Assembly (NCBI GenBank): GCA_938083505.1
Contig: CALKCF010000006.1
Coordinates: 119,047 to 183,046, forward strand
DNA: 64,000 bases
Source: an uncultured archaeon
GTDB taxonomy: Archaea; Thermoproteota; Nitrososphaeria_A; Caldarchaeales; Wolframiiraptoraceae
Direction of reading: 5' to 3'
Shown here: positions 21,292 to 30,919 of the stretch, one piece after another
Numbering within the stretch: the first letter of the stretch is position 1
Layout: each line of letters begins with the position of its first letter
The notes under the pieces: model-generated
Told to the model about the DNA's origin: nothing
Database searches by the model: none
Seen by the model: only the letters and a program-made list of their open reading frames with translations
Position numbers and translations under genes: made by a program

Positions 21292-22655
21292 GGTTTTTTT
21301 CTCCTCTTGAGAAGATAAAAAACTGCAAGCACCACCGGTATAAGTAGCAACAATTCTGAGATAAGTATGTAGGTCTCTAAACCGACTTTCTGTGCTTCAC
21401 CTTTTTCTAGCTCGATATTAGTTATGATGTAGTCCTTTATTGTTATGTTTCCGACACGAAAGTAAACAACATTACCTACCTCGTCGGACGCAGCAACCTT
21501 TACTCTAGCTACTCCGTCCTTGATTTTTATGCTTTCATCGACAGCGTACCTATTACCTTGGAGTGGTCTGATCTCTGAGGTGGAATTCAGTAAGAGTTTT
21601 CCGTCCATGTAGTACTCCACGATCGCGACGACGTATCTTAGATCACCCTCTCTATCCTCAACTTCAGCAAAAATTCTAAAATCTTTATTGCTTAATTTCT
21701 CGAGCCATGCTGTTCCTATCGTTGGTGGTCTAGAAATTGTTATAACACCTATAGTGTTTCTCGTAATATCAATAAACCAAAATGTGTTTTCTGGACCTTT
21801 CGTAGGATGCCATGGTGAGGTAAGACCTAAACTTATTTCATCCACCTTTCCGTCAAAAACTTCACCCACTGAGTTTCTTGGTCTGGAGAAATAAACGACG
21901 GAGCCATAATCAGTTGAAAGGAGGGGTGGAGCTACAACCGTACCAACAGGCAGAGCTATCTTCTCGGCCAGCCTTAGGTCCCTTGTTATACGGATTAAAT
22001 AACCTTCGACAGTTACTGCCCAGACACCACCATTCTTCGCTGGCGCCACAAGGTAAGTTTGGTTCCCAACCTCGTACGTTTTAACAGAGCCTGATACTGT
22101 GTCAACAAGTAGTAATTTCCTGTAGGAATCATCTATAACCCATAGCCCTGTATCAGATTCAGCAATGACACCTTCGCCCATGGCAACGTTCAAGTTAAAC
22201 TCTTTTAACACCTTCATCTCAAATGGTGAGAAAAGCACGACTTGAGAAATGCTAGGAAGGGTGAGCCATATGCCCTTTTTTGTTTGGTACATGTCCACAA
22301 TGTCCGCCTTAAACTCAAACGTCTTTAACTCAAACGTCTTTGAATCTATTATGGCAACAGACTTTGCACCGCTAAGGGCCACGATGACTACATCTTCGTA
22401 ATACAAAATCTTAGACGGTAGAGCCGAAAGATTCACCACTATAATTTCGCCGCTCTTCGGCATTAACATAACAACCCCCATCCTCGACGGTAGTGACAGC
22501 CAGATTCTTTCCTGACTTTCGACCGCCATATGTGTAGGTAGATCCCCTCTAAGGGGAAAAACGTAGTAGTCTAAAACCTTGATTGACATCGCTGGCTGAA
22601 CCGTTAAAAGAAGTAAAAGGGCCAAAACGGTTATTAACGCTACTTTTACTTTCAT
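21276..22655 (-). CDS. Secreted, membrane-anchored beta-propeller (Vgb/streptogramin-lyase-like) protein
   Basis: Signal peptide, repeated propeller blades ('RIWLSLPS', 'GIWLTLPSISQVVLFSP'), C-terminal TM plus basic tail. Confidence 0.55.
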   Translation of the reverse strand: MKVKVALITVLALLLLLTVQPAMSIKVLDYYVFPLRGDLPTHMAVESQERIWLSLPSRMGVVMLMPKSGEIIVVNLSALPSKILYYEDVVIVALSGAKSVAIIDSKTFELKTFEFKADIVDMYQTKKGIWLTLPSISQVVLFSPFEMKVLKEFNLNVAMGEGVIAESDTGLWVIDDSYRKLLLVDTVSGSVKTYEVGNQTYLVAPAKNGGVWAVTVEGYLIRITRDLRLAEKIALPVGTVVAPPLLSTDYGSVVYFSRPRNSVGEVFDGKVDEISLGLTSPWHPTKGPENTFWFIDITRNTIGVITISRPPTIGTAWLEKLSNKDFRIFAEVEDREGDLRYVVAIVEYYMDGKLLLNSTSEIRPLQGNRYAVDESIKIKDGVARVKVAASDEVGNVVYFRVGNITIKDYIITNIELEKGEAQKVGLETYILISELLLLIPVVLAVFYLLKRRKKPYKRK

Positions 22656-22740
22656 CGCACAACCTACTATCCGTGTACACTTATACTTATATCATAATTA
22701 ATAAAATATTAATCTTCGTGTTAATGCTTTTCTTTATAAT

Positions 22741-24123
22741 ATGATGGGAGAGTTCATAAAGAACTTTGAGGAGCTACTCGTAGACTATTCGGAGCCTGAA
22801 AGGAAGCTCAGAGAAGATATGCTTAGCTCTGCAGAGGAAGCAATACGCGCCGTACAGCCCGGTGAGCTTCTGCGCAGGAAGCTCAAATTAAGGGGAAAGA
22901 TTTTAACAGTTGGCGATATAAAGGTCAGACTTGCAGATTTTGATGAGGTTGTCATCCTAGGAGCCGGTAAGGCCGTTCACACTATGTGTCGTTACGTCGA
23001 GCAGCTCTTAGGCGATAAGATAACGAGGGGGATTATAATAGTTCCACATAACGTCGCAAACGTTTACACAACTTCCTCTAAAATAAAGGTTAGGGGTGGC
23101 GGACACCCTGTCCCAGACAGAGAAGGGTATGAGGCTGCCAAAGAGCTTGTTGAGGTCGCGCAAAGCACTGGACCAAAGAGTTTAGCACTAGTGCTCATTT
23201 CAGGTGGTGGTTCAGCTCTTATGCCTTTACCGGCGGAGCCTGTAACCTTGGAAGATAAAATAGAGATTACGAGGATGCTTCTGAAGTCTGGTGCGACGAT
23301 CGAGGAGATGAATGTTGTTAGGAAACACCTTTCCATGGTAAAGGGCGGATGGCTTGCACGATATCTTTCGAAGGCAAAAACTATATCGCTTATACTATCC
23401 GATGTTGTTGGGGACAAGTTGGAGATAATTGCTTCAGGACCTACATCGCCAGACCCGAGTACATATGCCGATGCTATATCAATTTTGAAAAAGTACGGTA
23501 TTTGGGATTCTTCACCATCGAGTGTAAGGACCAGATTAGAACGTGGTATGAACGGCGAGGTGCCTGAAACACCAAAGCCGAACGATGCGGCGTTTCTAAA
23601 CGTACACAACGTAATTATAGGCGGTTGCTCAGATGCATGTAATGCAGCCTTTTATAAGCTAATGAAGTTAGGTTATAACGCGATTTACTTAACGCACAGA
23701 CTCGAAGGTGAGGCCCGTTACGTCGGCCAAATGTTAGCTAGGTTCATAGCCGATATGAGGTACAAAAAGACAAAGAGACCAATCTTACTAGTGTTAGGTG
23801 GTGAAACTACAGTAACTGTGAAAGGAAAAGGGGTCGGTGGTAGAAATCAGGAGTTAGCGCTATCTGTAGCCATCGAGTTGGATAATTTAAAAGGTTGGGC
23901 ATGTCTAGCCATAGGGACGGATGGGCTTGATGGGCCAACTGATGCTGCTGGTGCCATAACCGACTGCTGGACGTGCGACAAAGGTAGGAAGGCTGGGTAC
24001 GATGCAAAAGCATTTCTAGAAGACAATGATTCATACACGTTCTTGAAGAAGGTATCATCCTTAATCTTTACCGGCCCTACGGGCACTAACGTCGGTGATC
24101 TCATCATTCTAGGAAAGCTATGA
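22741..24123 (+). CDS. Glycerate 2-kinase (DUF4147/MOFRL family)
   Basis: 'GGGHPVPDREGYEAA', 'ISGGGSALM', 'GGETTVTVKGKGVGGRNQELAL', 'GTDGLDGPTDAAGA'. Confidence 0.92.
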   Translation: MMGEFIKNFEELLVDYSEPERKLREDMLSSAEEAIRAVQPGELLRRKLKLRGKILTVGDIKVRLADFDEVVILGAGKAVHTMCRYVEQLLGDKITRGIIIVPHNVANVYTTSSKIKVRGGGHPVPDREGYEAAKELVEVAQSTGPKSLALVLISGGGSALMPLPAEPVTLEDKIEITRMLLKSGATIEEMNVVRKHLSMVKGGWLARYLSKAKTISLILSDVVGDKLEIIASGPTSPDPSTYADAISILKKYGIWDSSPSSVRTRLERGMNGEVPETPKPNDAAFLNVHNVIIGGCSDACNAAFYKLMKLGYNAIYLTHRLEGEARYVGQMLARFIADMRYKKTKRPILLVLGGETTVTVKGKGVGGRNQELALSVAIELDNLKGWACLAIGTDGLDGPTDAAGAITDCWTCDKGRKAGYDAKAFLEDNDSYTFLKKVSSLIFTGPTGTNVGDLIILGKL

Positions 24124-24267
24124 TGGATTAAGAATCCGAGATATCCGCATATTTTTAAAGAAATACGCAAAAAATGCCGTTCAGACTTCGCAATAACACT
24201 TTTTAATACCCTAGCTCTATTTAAATTATGGAAAATCAAATACCTTGCAAGAATTAAAAACGCAGAG

Positions 24268-24873
24268 ATGGGGAACATGCCATCACCTGTTAGAATGCTG
24301 AGTGCGATGTTTGTGGCGTTTGTGGTCATAGCACTGATGTCATTCGTTGAAAGCTTTTACAGTAGTGGTAGGGCTTATGAGTTGATTGCGATATTTAGCG
24401 TTGCAGTTTCAGCACTTTTAGTCAGCTTGATAGCACGATCTTTGATTATTAGTATGCTTAGTATGTGCATTGGCGGAGTTGCAGCCGTACTCTTCACGTC
24501 TTTAAATCAATATATTTTCGGTATTCAGCTCCAGCTTTGGAATCCGCTCGTAATGTTTGGAGTTTCGGATATAGTCGGGAGGTTATTACTAATCATCGTA
24601 GCGGTCGGCATTTCGGCTGGCATCACAAGCATCATAGGAGCCCCTATGCGTCCAAAAGAAGAGGCAAGGGTTCCTGTTGAGAAACTGGTGAAAGAGTTCA
24701 TCGATGTTGAAAAAAAGCCTGAAGTTACAGCCATATATTTACAGACAACAGAGGTTCTCAAGAAAGATAAAGAGACACTCATGGAGGTGGTACCATGTCC
24801 ACACTGCGGAAACGACATACCATCAGATGCTATTTTCTGTCCTTTATGTGGAAAAAAAGTTAAAGAGAGTTGA
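24268..24873 (+). CDS. Multi-TM protein with C-terminal zinc ribbon
   Basis: TM helices then 'CPHCGNDIPSDAIFCPLCGKK'. Confidence 0.6.
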   Translation: MGNMPSPVRMLSAMFVAFVVIALMSFVESFYSSGRAYELIAIFSVAVSALLVSLIARSLIISMLSMCIGGVAAVLFTSLNQYIFGIQLQLWNPLVMFGVSDIVGRLLLIIVAVGISAGITSIIGAPMRPKEEARVPVEKLVKEFIDVEKKPEVTAIYLQTTEVLKKDKETLMEVVPCPHCGNDIPSDAIFCPLCGKKVKES

Positions 24874-24904
24874 AAACTACACCATTAATTACGGCGAGCT
24901 CTCC

Positions 24905-25816
24905 ATGATGATAAGGTTAGTGGCTGCTGACAGCATTGGAACGAGAAGCATGTGTACGTTTGTTGATACCGGAGACGTAAGCTTAGTGATAGATCCAGGA
25001 GCGGCACTCGGTCCTTGGAGGTACGGCCTCAGACCACACCCAAAGGAAGTCAAAAGGTTAGAAGAACATAAAGCTAAGATTGCTAGTTTAACATCAAAGG
25101 TCGACCTGGTGATAGTTACGCACTATCACTATGACCACATACCTAGACCTTATGAGGATATCTCATGGCTCAAGGGGAAAACGGTCGTAGTAAAAGACCC
25201 GGAGAACAACATAAACTTCAGCCAAAGGACAAGAGCCCATCTTTTTGTGGAACAGCTGCGTAAGGTCGGTTGCAAGATACTGGTTGCTGATAGAGGAAGT
25301 ATCAGAATCGGCACCACGTCGATAAAATTTTCAAAAGCAGTTCAGCACGGGAATTCTCCAAAGCTTGGGTATGTTATAGAAGTTTGCATAAGCACGGGTA
25401 GTGAGCGTTTGGTCCACACGTCCGACGTTGAAGGCCTGGTAGACGAGCAGCAACTTGACTTTATCATACAGAATAAGCCCGACATTGTAATATGCGACGG
25501 GCCCATGACATACATGCTCGGTAACAGGTTTACGGAGAATGATTTGGAAAAATCGATAAATAACCTAATGAGAATTATAGCTTCGTGTCGTCCAACCTTT
25601 TTAGTGCTCGACCACCATCTCATTAGAGACCTAAATTGGAGGGACAAGGTAAACAAACTTATCACATATGCTGATAGTTTCGGTACGTGTGTCTGTACCG
25701 CTGCGGCATTCTCTGGGTTAAGCTATGAGCCCTTGGAGGCTATGCGAAGAGAATTATATGAGTCTTTTCCTGTAAGTGCGGGCAGAAATTTTAAAACAGA
25801 CGAAGATTATGTTTAA
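24905..25816 (+). CDS. Metallo-beta-lactamase-fold hydrolase (UPF0282-like)
   Basis: 'VTHYHYDHIPRPYE', 'HTSDVEG', 'CDGPMTYM', 'LDHHLIRD'; the track ORF start at 24704 overlaps the previous CDS, so ATG 24905 is preferred. Confidence 0.8.
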   Translation: MMIRLVAADSIGTRSMCTFVDTGDVSLVIDPGAALGPWRYGLRPHPKEVKRLEEHKAKIASLTSKVDLVIVTHYHYDHIPRPYEDISWLKGKTVVVKDPENNINFSQRTRAHLFVEQLRKVGCKILVADRGSIRIGTTSIKFSKAVQHGNSPKLGYVIEVCISTGSERLVHTSDVEGLVDEQQLDFIIQNKPDIVICDGPMTYMLGNRFTENDLEKSINNLMRIIASCRPTFLVLDHHLIRDLNWRDKVNKLITYADSFGTCVCTAAAFSGLSYEPLEAMRRELYESFPVSAGRNFKTDEDYV

Positions 25817-25896
25817 CATCATGGCTTTTAGGGCAACAACTTCACTTTACCCTAGTAAAACATCAGTTTATAAGCGATAAGAGGCGGTTAAGGAGC

Positions 25897-26151
25897 TTAT
25901 TCCTTTTTCTCCTCTTCTGTTTTCGTCTTCGCAGTCAACTCCGGCAGGGGCTCAGGGACCGATGTGGTCGCAAGTGTATAACCTATCCACGCTAATATTA
26001 TAAGGATTATACCCACACCGAGAAAAGCCGTTATTTGTAGCGTCAAGAGCTGCCACGCTGGCGGCGACAGAAAGACAAGCCAGAAGTATAATATTAATAT
26101 TGCGATACTCATCACAAGTACGCAAACGCCTATTGCTCGGTCCTTGTTCAT
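25897..26151 (-). CDS. Small two-TM membrane protein
   Basis: Two hydrophobic helices and charged tail; fills the gap between flanking genes. Confidence 0.4.
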   Translation of the reverse strand: MNKDRAIGVCVLVMSIAILILYFWLVFLSPPAWQLLTLQITAFLGVGIILIILAWIGYTLATTSVPEPLPELTAKTKTEEEKKE

Positions 26152-26222
26152 ACAGCACCAATTTTACGGGAGTGGATTTAAATTTATCGGTAGAGGAGGT
26201 CATAATAAGAGGGGTAGAGTAA

Positions 26223-29084
26223 GTGGGTGAGCTGACAAGCGAGAATGTATTGGAACTGTTGGCAAAGCCCGTCAGAGTAGCTTTTATCGAAAGGTTCAGA
26301 GAGCTGACCCCACCTCAGATCGAAAGCATACCAAAGATACTGGCGGGTAAAAACCTATTATTAATGGCGCCAACTGGTACTGGAAAGACTGAGGCTGCCC
26401 TTTTACCCATACTTAGTAACCTACTACAAAACCCTGGACTTCCAGGAATAAAGGCACTTTACATAACTCCGCTTCGTGCACTCAACCGGGACCTGTTGGA
26501 AAGGTTTGACTGGTGGGCCAAGAAGTTAGACATCAAAGTTTCTGTCAGGCATGGAGACACTGCGGTCGCGGAGAGAAGGACGCAAACACTTATCCCCCCA
26601 GACATACTGATAACGACCCCTGAGACGCTCCAAGCAATTCTGTGCGGAAAGGTCCTCAGGAAGCATTTGAAGGGAGTAAAGTGGGTCATCGTTGATGAGG
26701 TTCACGAGCTTGCTACAGATAAGAGAGGTGCACAACTTTCTATAGCGCTTGAGAGATTATTAGAAATAGTCGGTTCAGAGTTTCAGAGGATTGGCCTCTC
26801 AGCTACAATCGGCAGCCCGGAGATCGTAGCCAAATTCTTAGTTGGGCCCGGAAGGGGGTGCGAGATCGTAATGGTTCCAGTGGCTAAGGGTATGAAGATA
26901 GACGTCCTTTACCCTGTACCGGATGATGAGGATGTCATGCTGGCTGAGGAGCTTGCGATCTTGCCAGACGTGGCGTCAAGGCTTAGGACTATAAGGAGGC
27001 TTGTGGAGTTGCATGGTTCAACGCTGATATTCACGAATACGAGACCTTTGGCCGAGGTCTTGACTAACAGATTTAGGGCATGGGACGAGAGTTTCAGTGT
27101 GGGCATACATCATGGCTCACTGGCGAAGTCCGCAAGGATATCGACGGAGCAAGGCCTAAAGACCGGTGCGTTACTCGGAATAGTCTGCACATCGTCTCTA
27201 GAGCTCGGTATAGATGTAGGCAGGATAGACCTCTGCATACAGTACAACTCGCCTAGGGAAGTAACAAGACTCATACAGAGGGTCGGTAGGAGTGGCCACA
27301 GAATAGGAAAGATCGCGAAGGGTGTCATACTGGTTATGGACTCAGACGATGCTCTTGAGTCTATAGTTATAGCCAGAAGGGCGCTCATGGAAAAACTGGA
27401 GGAAGTCAGGATACCTACGAATTGTCTCGACGTACTAATGCATCAACTGGCTGGGCTCCTAATAGAGTACGGTCGTGTTAATGTAGAAGATGCTTTAAGG
27501 ATATTCAGTCGAGCATATGGTTTCTCAGAACTCGACAAGCATAAGCTCCTAAAGGTCCTTGAGCATATGAAGGGGTTAAATATTTGCGTGCTTACCGACG
27601 ACGGCTACTTTTGGAAACCTATAAACTCTAAACCCCTTTATGATTACTATTTCGGAAACCTTTCCATGATACCTGAAGAGAAACAGTACTTAGTCATTCA
27701 GGAGAACACGGGAGAGCCCGTAGGTATACTTGATGAGGAATTCGTCGCAGAGTATGGTGAGCCAGGAACGAGGTTCATATTAATTGGCAAAGTATGGGAG
27801 ATTCTCAGCACGCTTGGTGAAAAGATCTATGTCAGAAAGCTGGACGAGTATGAAGGTGCGGTGCCTTCATGGGTGGGCGACGAGATACCAGTACCTTACG
27901 AGGTGGCAGAAGAAGTTGGCATTATAAGAGCAGAGTACGAGGAGCGCCTTCGCAAAGGTGAGTCGCATGACACTATCTGTGCTCATATAGCAAAGAGGTA
28001 CGGTGTGTCGGAAGAGCTAATTTCGAGAAGTACATCCGAGATCAGGGCACATATTGACTCAGGGATACCCGTACCCACGAACAGGAGGATACTCGTGGAA
28101 AAGTCAGGAGAATACACCATAATACACATACATGGAGGGCTTAGGATAAACAGGACTTTAGCTAAAGCCATTTCGTTCTTAGTATCCGAGAGAATCGGGA
28201 TGCCACTCGCCGTCCAGCAAGACCCCTACAGAATCGTCATAAGATCGAAACACGTTAACCCAGAGCACATCGTTAATGCTTTAAAGAATTTATCTGAGGG
28301 GAGTTTCGGAGAAATATTAAGGAAAGCTATTGAGGGCTCAACGCTGTTCAGGAGAAGGTTAGTCCATGTTGTAAGGAAGATGGGTGTTGTCAGCAAAGAG
28401 GCAAGCATAGTCGACGTTAACCTTTCAAAAATAGTTGAAGTGTTAAAAGGCACGGTAGTTTACGATGAAGCAATGTCATATTGTTTGTTCCAAGATTTTG
28501 ATGAGCGTGGCGCATACGAACTTCTCCGCTCTATTCTTATGGGAAAATACGAGCTCGTAACATATTCATCACTCGATGCCGCGAGCCCATCGCCCTTGGC
28601 TTTACTCACGCTTAGGCGTTACCAGGAGGCCTATGAAGCAGTATCTTCGGACGGGATTGAAAGGCTAGTTTTGATGGCAGTAAGGGCCAGGCTTATGAAT
28701 GAAACGGGCGTCCTCATCTGTTCTGAGTGTTATCAGTACTTCGATAAGGTGACGGTCAAGGACGTTGACGAAAGACCCTCATGCCCTGTATGCGGCTCGA
28801 GAAAACTTGGTTTCCTAAAGAACGAGGTTGAGGATGTTTATGGCCTGATATCCAGAAAGGGCAAACCAATGAGTAGAAAGGAGAAAGAGTTGTTAAAAGA
28901 AATAGAAAGAAGTTCGGATTTGGTGGAGAAGTACGGGAAGACCGCCCTCGTGGCCCTATCAGGAAAGGGATTTACCGTGAATGATGCTGTCAAGATTCTG
29001 GAGAAAGAAGGGAGTTTAACGAATAGATTAATACAACACATAATAGAGGAGGAGAAGAAGAAATTGATTGCAACATTCAAATAG
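26223..29084 (+). CDS. Lhr-like DEAD/DEAH helicase
   Basis: 'MAPTGTGKTEAALLPIL', 'VDEVHEL', 'QRVGRSGHR', C-terminal Cys cluster; ends in TAG. Confidence 0.9.
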   Translation: MGELTSENVLELLAKPVRVAFIERFRELTPPQIESIPKILAGKNLLLMAPTGTGKTEAALLPILSNLLQNPGLPGIKALYITPLRALNRDLLERFDWWAKKLDIKVSVRHGDTAVAERRTQTLIPPDILITTPETLQAILCGKVLRKHLKGVKWVIVDEVHELATDKRGAQLSIALERLLEIVGSEFQRIGLSATIGSPEIVAKFLVGPGRGCEIVMVPVAKGMKIDVLYPVPDDEDVMLAEELAILPDVASRLRTIRRLVELHGSTLIFTNTRPLAEVLTNRFRAWDESFSVGIHHGSLAKSARISTEQGLKTGALLGIVCTSSLELGIDVGRIDLCIQYNSPREVTRLIQRVGRSGHRIGKIAKGVILVMDSDDALESIVIARRALMEKLEEVRIPTNCLDVLMHQLAGLLIEYGRVNVEDALRIFSRAYGFSELDKHKLLKVLEHMKGLNICVLTDDGYFWKPINSKPLYDYYFGNLSMIPEEKQYLVIQENTGEPVGILDEEFVAEYGEPGTRFILIGKVWEILSTLGEKIYVRKLDEYEGAVPSWVGDEIPVPYEVAEEVGIIRAEYEERLRKGESHDTICAHIAKRYGVSEELISRSTSEIRAHIDSGIPVPTNRRILVEKSGEYTIIHIHGGLRINRTLAKAISFLVSERIGMPLAVQQDPYRIVIRSKHVNPEHIVNALKNLSEGSFGEILRKAIEGSTLFRRRLVHVVRKMGVVSKEASIVDVNLSKIVEVLKGTVVYDEAMSYCLFQDFDERGAYELLRSILMGKYELVTYSSLDAASPSPLALLTLRRYQEAYEAVSSDGIERLVLMAVRARLMNETGVLICSECYQYFDKVTVKDVDERPSCPVCGSRKLGFLKNEVEDVYGLISRKGKPMSRKEKELLKEIERSSDLVEKYGKTALVALSGKGFTVNDAVKILEKEGSLTNRLIQHIIEEEKKKLIATFK

Positions 29085-29101
29085 CATGTTGAGGTGTTTT
29101 T

Positions 29102-29536
29102 ATGGGTAAGGAATATCCAAAGATGCCGGTTGTCGCCGTAGGTGCCTTAATACTTCAAGACCGCAACATACTTCTCGTTAGAAGGACGAACGAGCCCGGC
29201 AAGGGAAAGTGGTCGATCCCGGGCGGCACTGTCGAACTCGGAGAATCGTTGAAGGATGCTGTAGCCAGGGAAGTTTATGAGGAAACAGGTCTTGTGGTTG
29301 AGGTGTCCGAGTTGCTAGACATAATCGAAGTTATCAGGAGAGACGACGCTGGTAAAATAGTCTTCCATTATGTAATTCTCGATTACCTGGCTAAACCTGT
29401 TGGCGGTACGCTTAGGGCTGCATCCGACGCTTCTGACGTCATATGGGCATCTGTGGACGAGATCATGAATATGGAGATTACGGATAGCCTAAGAAAGATG
29501 CTTCGTAAGCTGAAAGAAAAAGGATTCTTTAGCTAG
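29102..29536 (+). CDS. NUDIX hydrolase
   Basis: Nudix box 'GGTVELGESLKDAVAREVYEETGL'; ends in TAG. Confidence 0.92.
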   Translation: MGKEYPKMPVVAVGALILQDRNILLVRRTNEPGKGKWSIPGGTVELGESLKDAVAREVYEETGLVVEVSELLDIIEVIRRDDAGKIVFHYVILDYLAKPVGGTLRAASDASDVIWASVDEIMNMEITDSLRKMLRKLKEKGFFS

Positions 29537-30162
29537 GCTTCCTCTTTTGTATTGTCCCTCCGTTGGTTTTGTTGGGGCGAGGCGATCTCCGTTATTGCCT
29601 TAAGTAACTCTTTTTCATCAACTTCTGCCAACGTCCTCCACCCGACTTTTATCATGTCATCCTCAAATTTCGTAAGGTATCCTTTCTTAGTAAATCGCTC
29701 TATAACAGCCTCTACCCTCTGTCTTGGAAACTTTATCTCCAGGAGCTCCACCAGCTCCTTCTCGGAAGCCTTACCACCCTTCGTGAATATGTAGGAGAAT
29801 ACTGCAGCTAAGATTGCGACGTCCTCTATGTTCCAACCTGCGGCCACTATATCAGCGACAGAGAGCGGTTCGGAGAGTGTGACGAAAAACCTAGCCTTAT
29901 CAAAGTCATCTCGAGCCGGGCTATCACTCGACAGTTGATCGAATACTATCTTTACTCTAAGACCTATGCTATTCAATCTATTGTTCAACGCATCGATTAT
30001 CTTGAGGTAATTCTTACCCAACCTCCTACGTAGTTCCCAACCCCTGACACCTGGAAGCTTATGACTTGAGAAGAGAAGCATGCTGGTGGCTATCATTAAC
30101 TTCTTAGCTGTTCGTTCGGTCTCACTTTTTCTGTCTTCCAAGATCCTTTGACACCTCCCCAC
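29533..30162 (-). CDS. Putative Nse3/MAGE-like KITE (tandem winged-helix) subunit of an SMC complex
   Basis: 'ILAAVFSYIFTKGGKASEKELVELL' and 'KKGYLTKFEDDMIKVGWRTLAEVDEKELLKAITEI' resemble MAGE WH-B; operon with an SMC ATPase. Confidence 0.55.
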   Translation of the reverse strand: MGRCQRILEDRKSETERTAKKLMIATSMLLFSSHKLPGVRGWELRRRLGKNYLKIIDALNNRLNSIGLRVKIVFDQLSSDSPARDDFDKARFFVTLSEPLSVADIVAAGWNIEDVAILAAVFSYIFTKGGKASEKELVELLEIKFPRQRVEAVIERFTKKGYLTKFEDDMIKVGWRTLAEVDEKELLKAITEIASPQQNQRRDNTKEEA

Positions 30163-30913
30163 CTCTTAATGAGACCACGAATGCTGCTACCTTCTCTCTC
30201 TTACGTTTTGAGAGAAACGGTATCACTTTTATCTCCCCAGTAAGGGGGTTCTTCTTTATCTCCGCTAAACCTTCACTGACGACGAAGCTGAGTACATAGG
30301 CTCTCCATACTGTCTCCTCAAAGGTGTCAGCCTTCACTATGGACCAATAATCTACTTCACCATCGCTTCCTGCCATCATGAGACAACTTTCGTGCATTCT
30401 CCTCACTTCCTCTTCTAACGTTACATCCTTCGCGTAACCAACCCCCTTTAAGATATGCAATGCATCCTCCTGAGTTGCCGGAAGTTTCTCATAAGCCCTA
30501 TCCTTAGGCGGCAACATTAAGAAATACTCTATCCCCTGCCTTAGCCTGTAAAGTGTAAGCTGTTCGGCTCTGACGATTGGTCTCCAGCTCCTAGCGAGTG
30601 CCGCAGCCAACTGCTTCGGTTCGGCAGAGGTTATCTTGAGCGACACCAATTGACTGTCTATGAAGAGCGACGAGGTCCTTTCCTTCAACCACTTTTGTTG
30701 TAGCGATATCAAAACGGCTATCTTATAAAGCGTCTCAGCATCGAGGATTATAATGTCCAAATCCTTATACTCTTCCAATATGCGTCTTAGCTTCATTAGG
30801 AGCTCCTTCACATTGACGGAGAATGGGTCCAGACCTTTATTCTCGATAGACTCGCAAAGCGCTATTATCCTCTCCAGCTCCTCTCTACTTATTGCCTTTT
30901 TTTCACGAGACAT
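30122..30913 (-). CDS. Putative Nse4-like kleisin
   Basis: C-terminal 'DTFEETVWRAYVLSFVVSEGLAEIKKNPLTGEIKVIPFL' resembles the Nse4 C-terminal domain; 41-bp overlap with the KITE gene. Confidence 0.5.
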   Translation of the reverse strand: MSREKKAISREELERIIALCESIENKGLDPFSVNVKELLMKLRRILEEYKDLDIIILDAETLYKIAVLISLQQKWLKERTSSLFIDSQLVSLKITSAEPKQLAAALARSWRPIVRAEQLTLYRLRQGIEYFLMLPPKDRAYEKLPATQEDALHILKGVGYAKDVTLEEEVRRMHESCLMMAGSDGEVDYWSIVKADTFEETVWRAYVLSFVVSEGLAEIKKNPLTGEIKVIPFLSKRKREKVAAFVVSLRGGEVSKDLGRQKK

Positions 30914-30919
30914 ACTGCA

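Noticed and set aside
24704-24904. Long N-terminal extension of the metallo-beta-lactamase-fold ORF
   Set aside because: It is an out-of-frame overlap with the zinc-ribbon protein gene; conserved sequence starts at ATG 24905.
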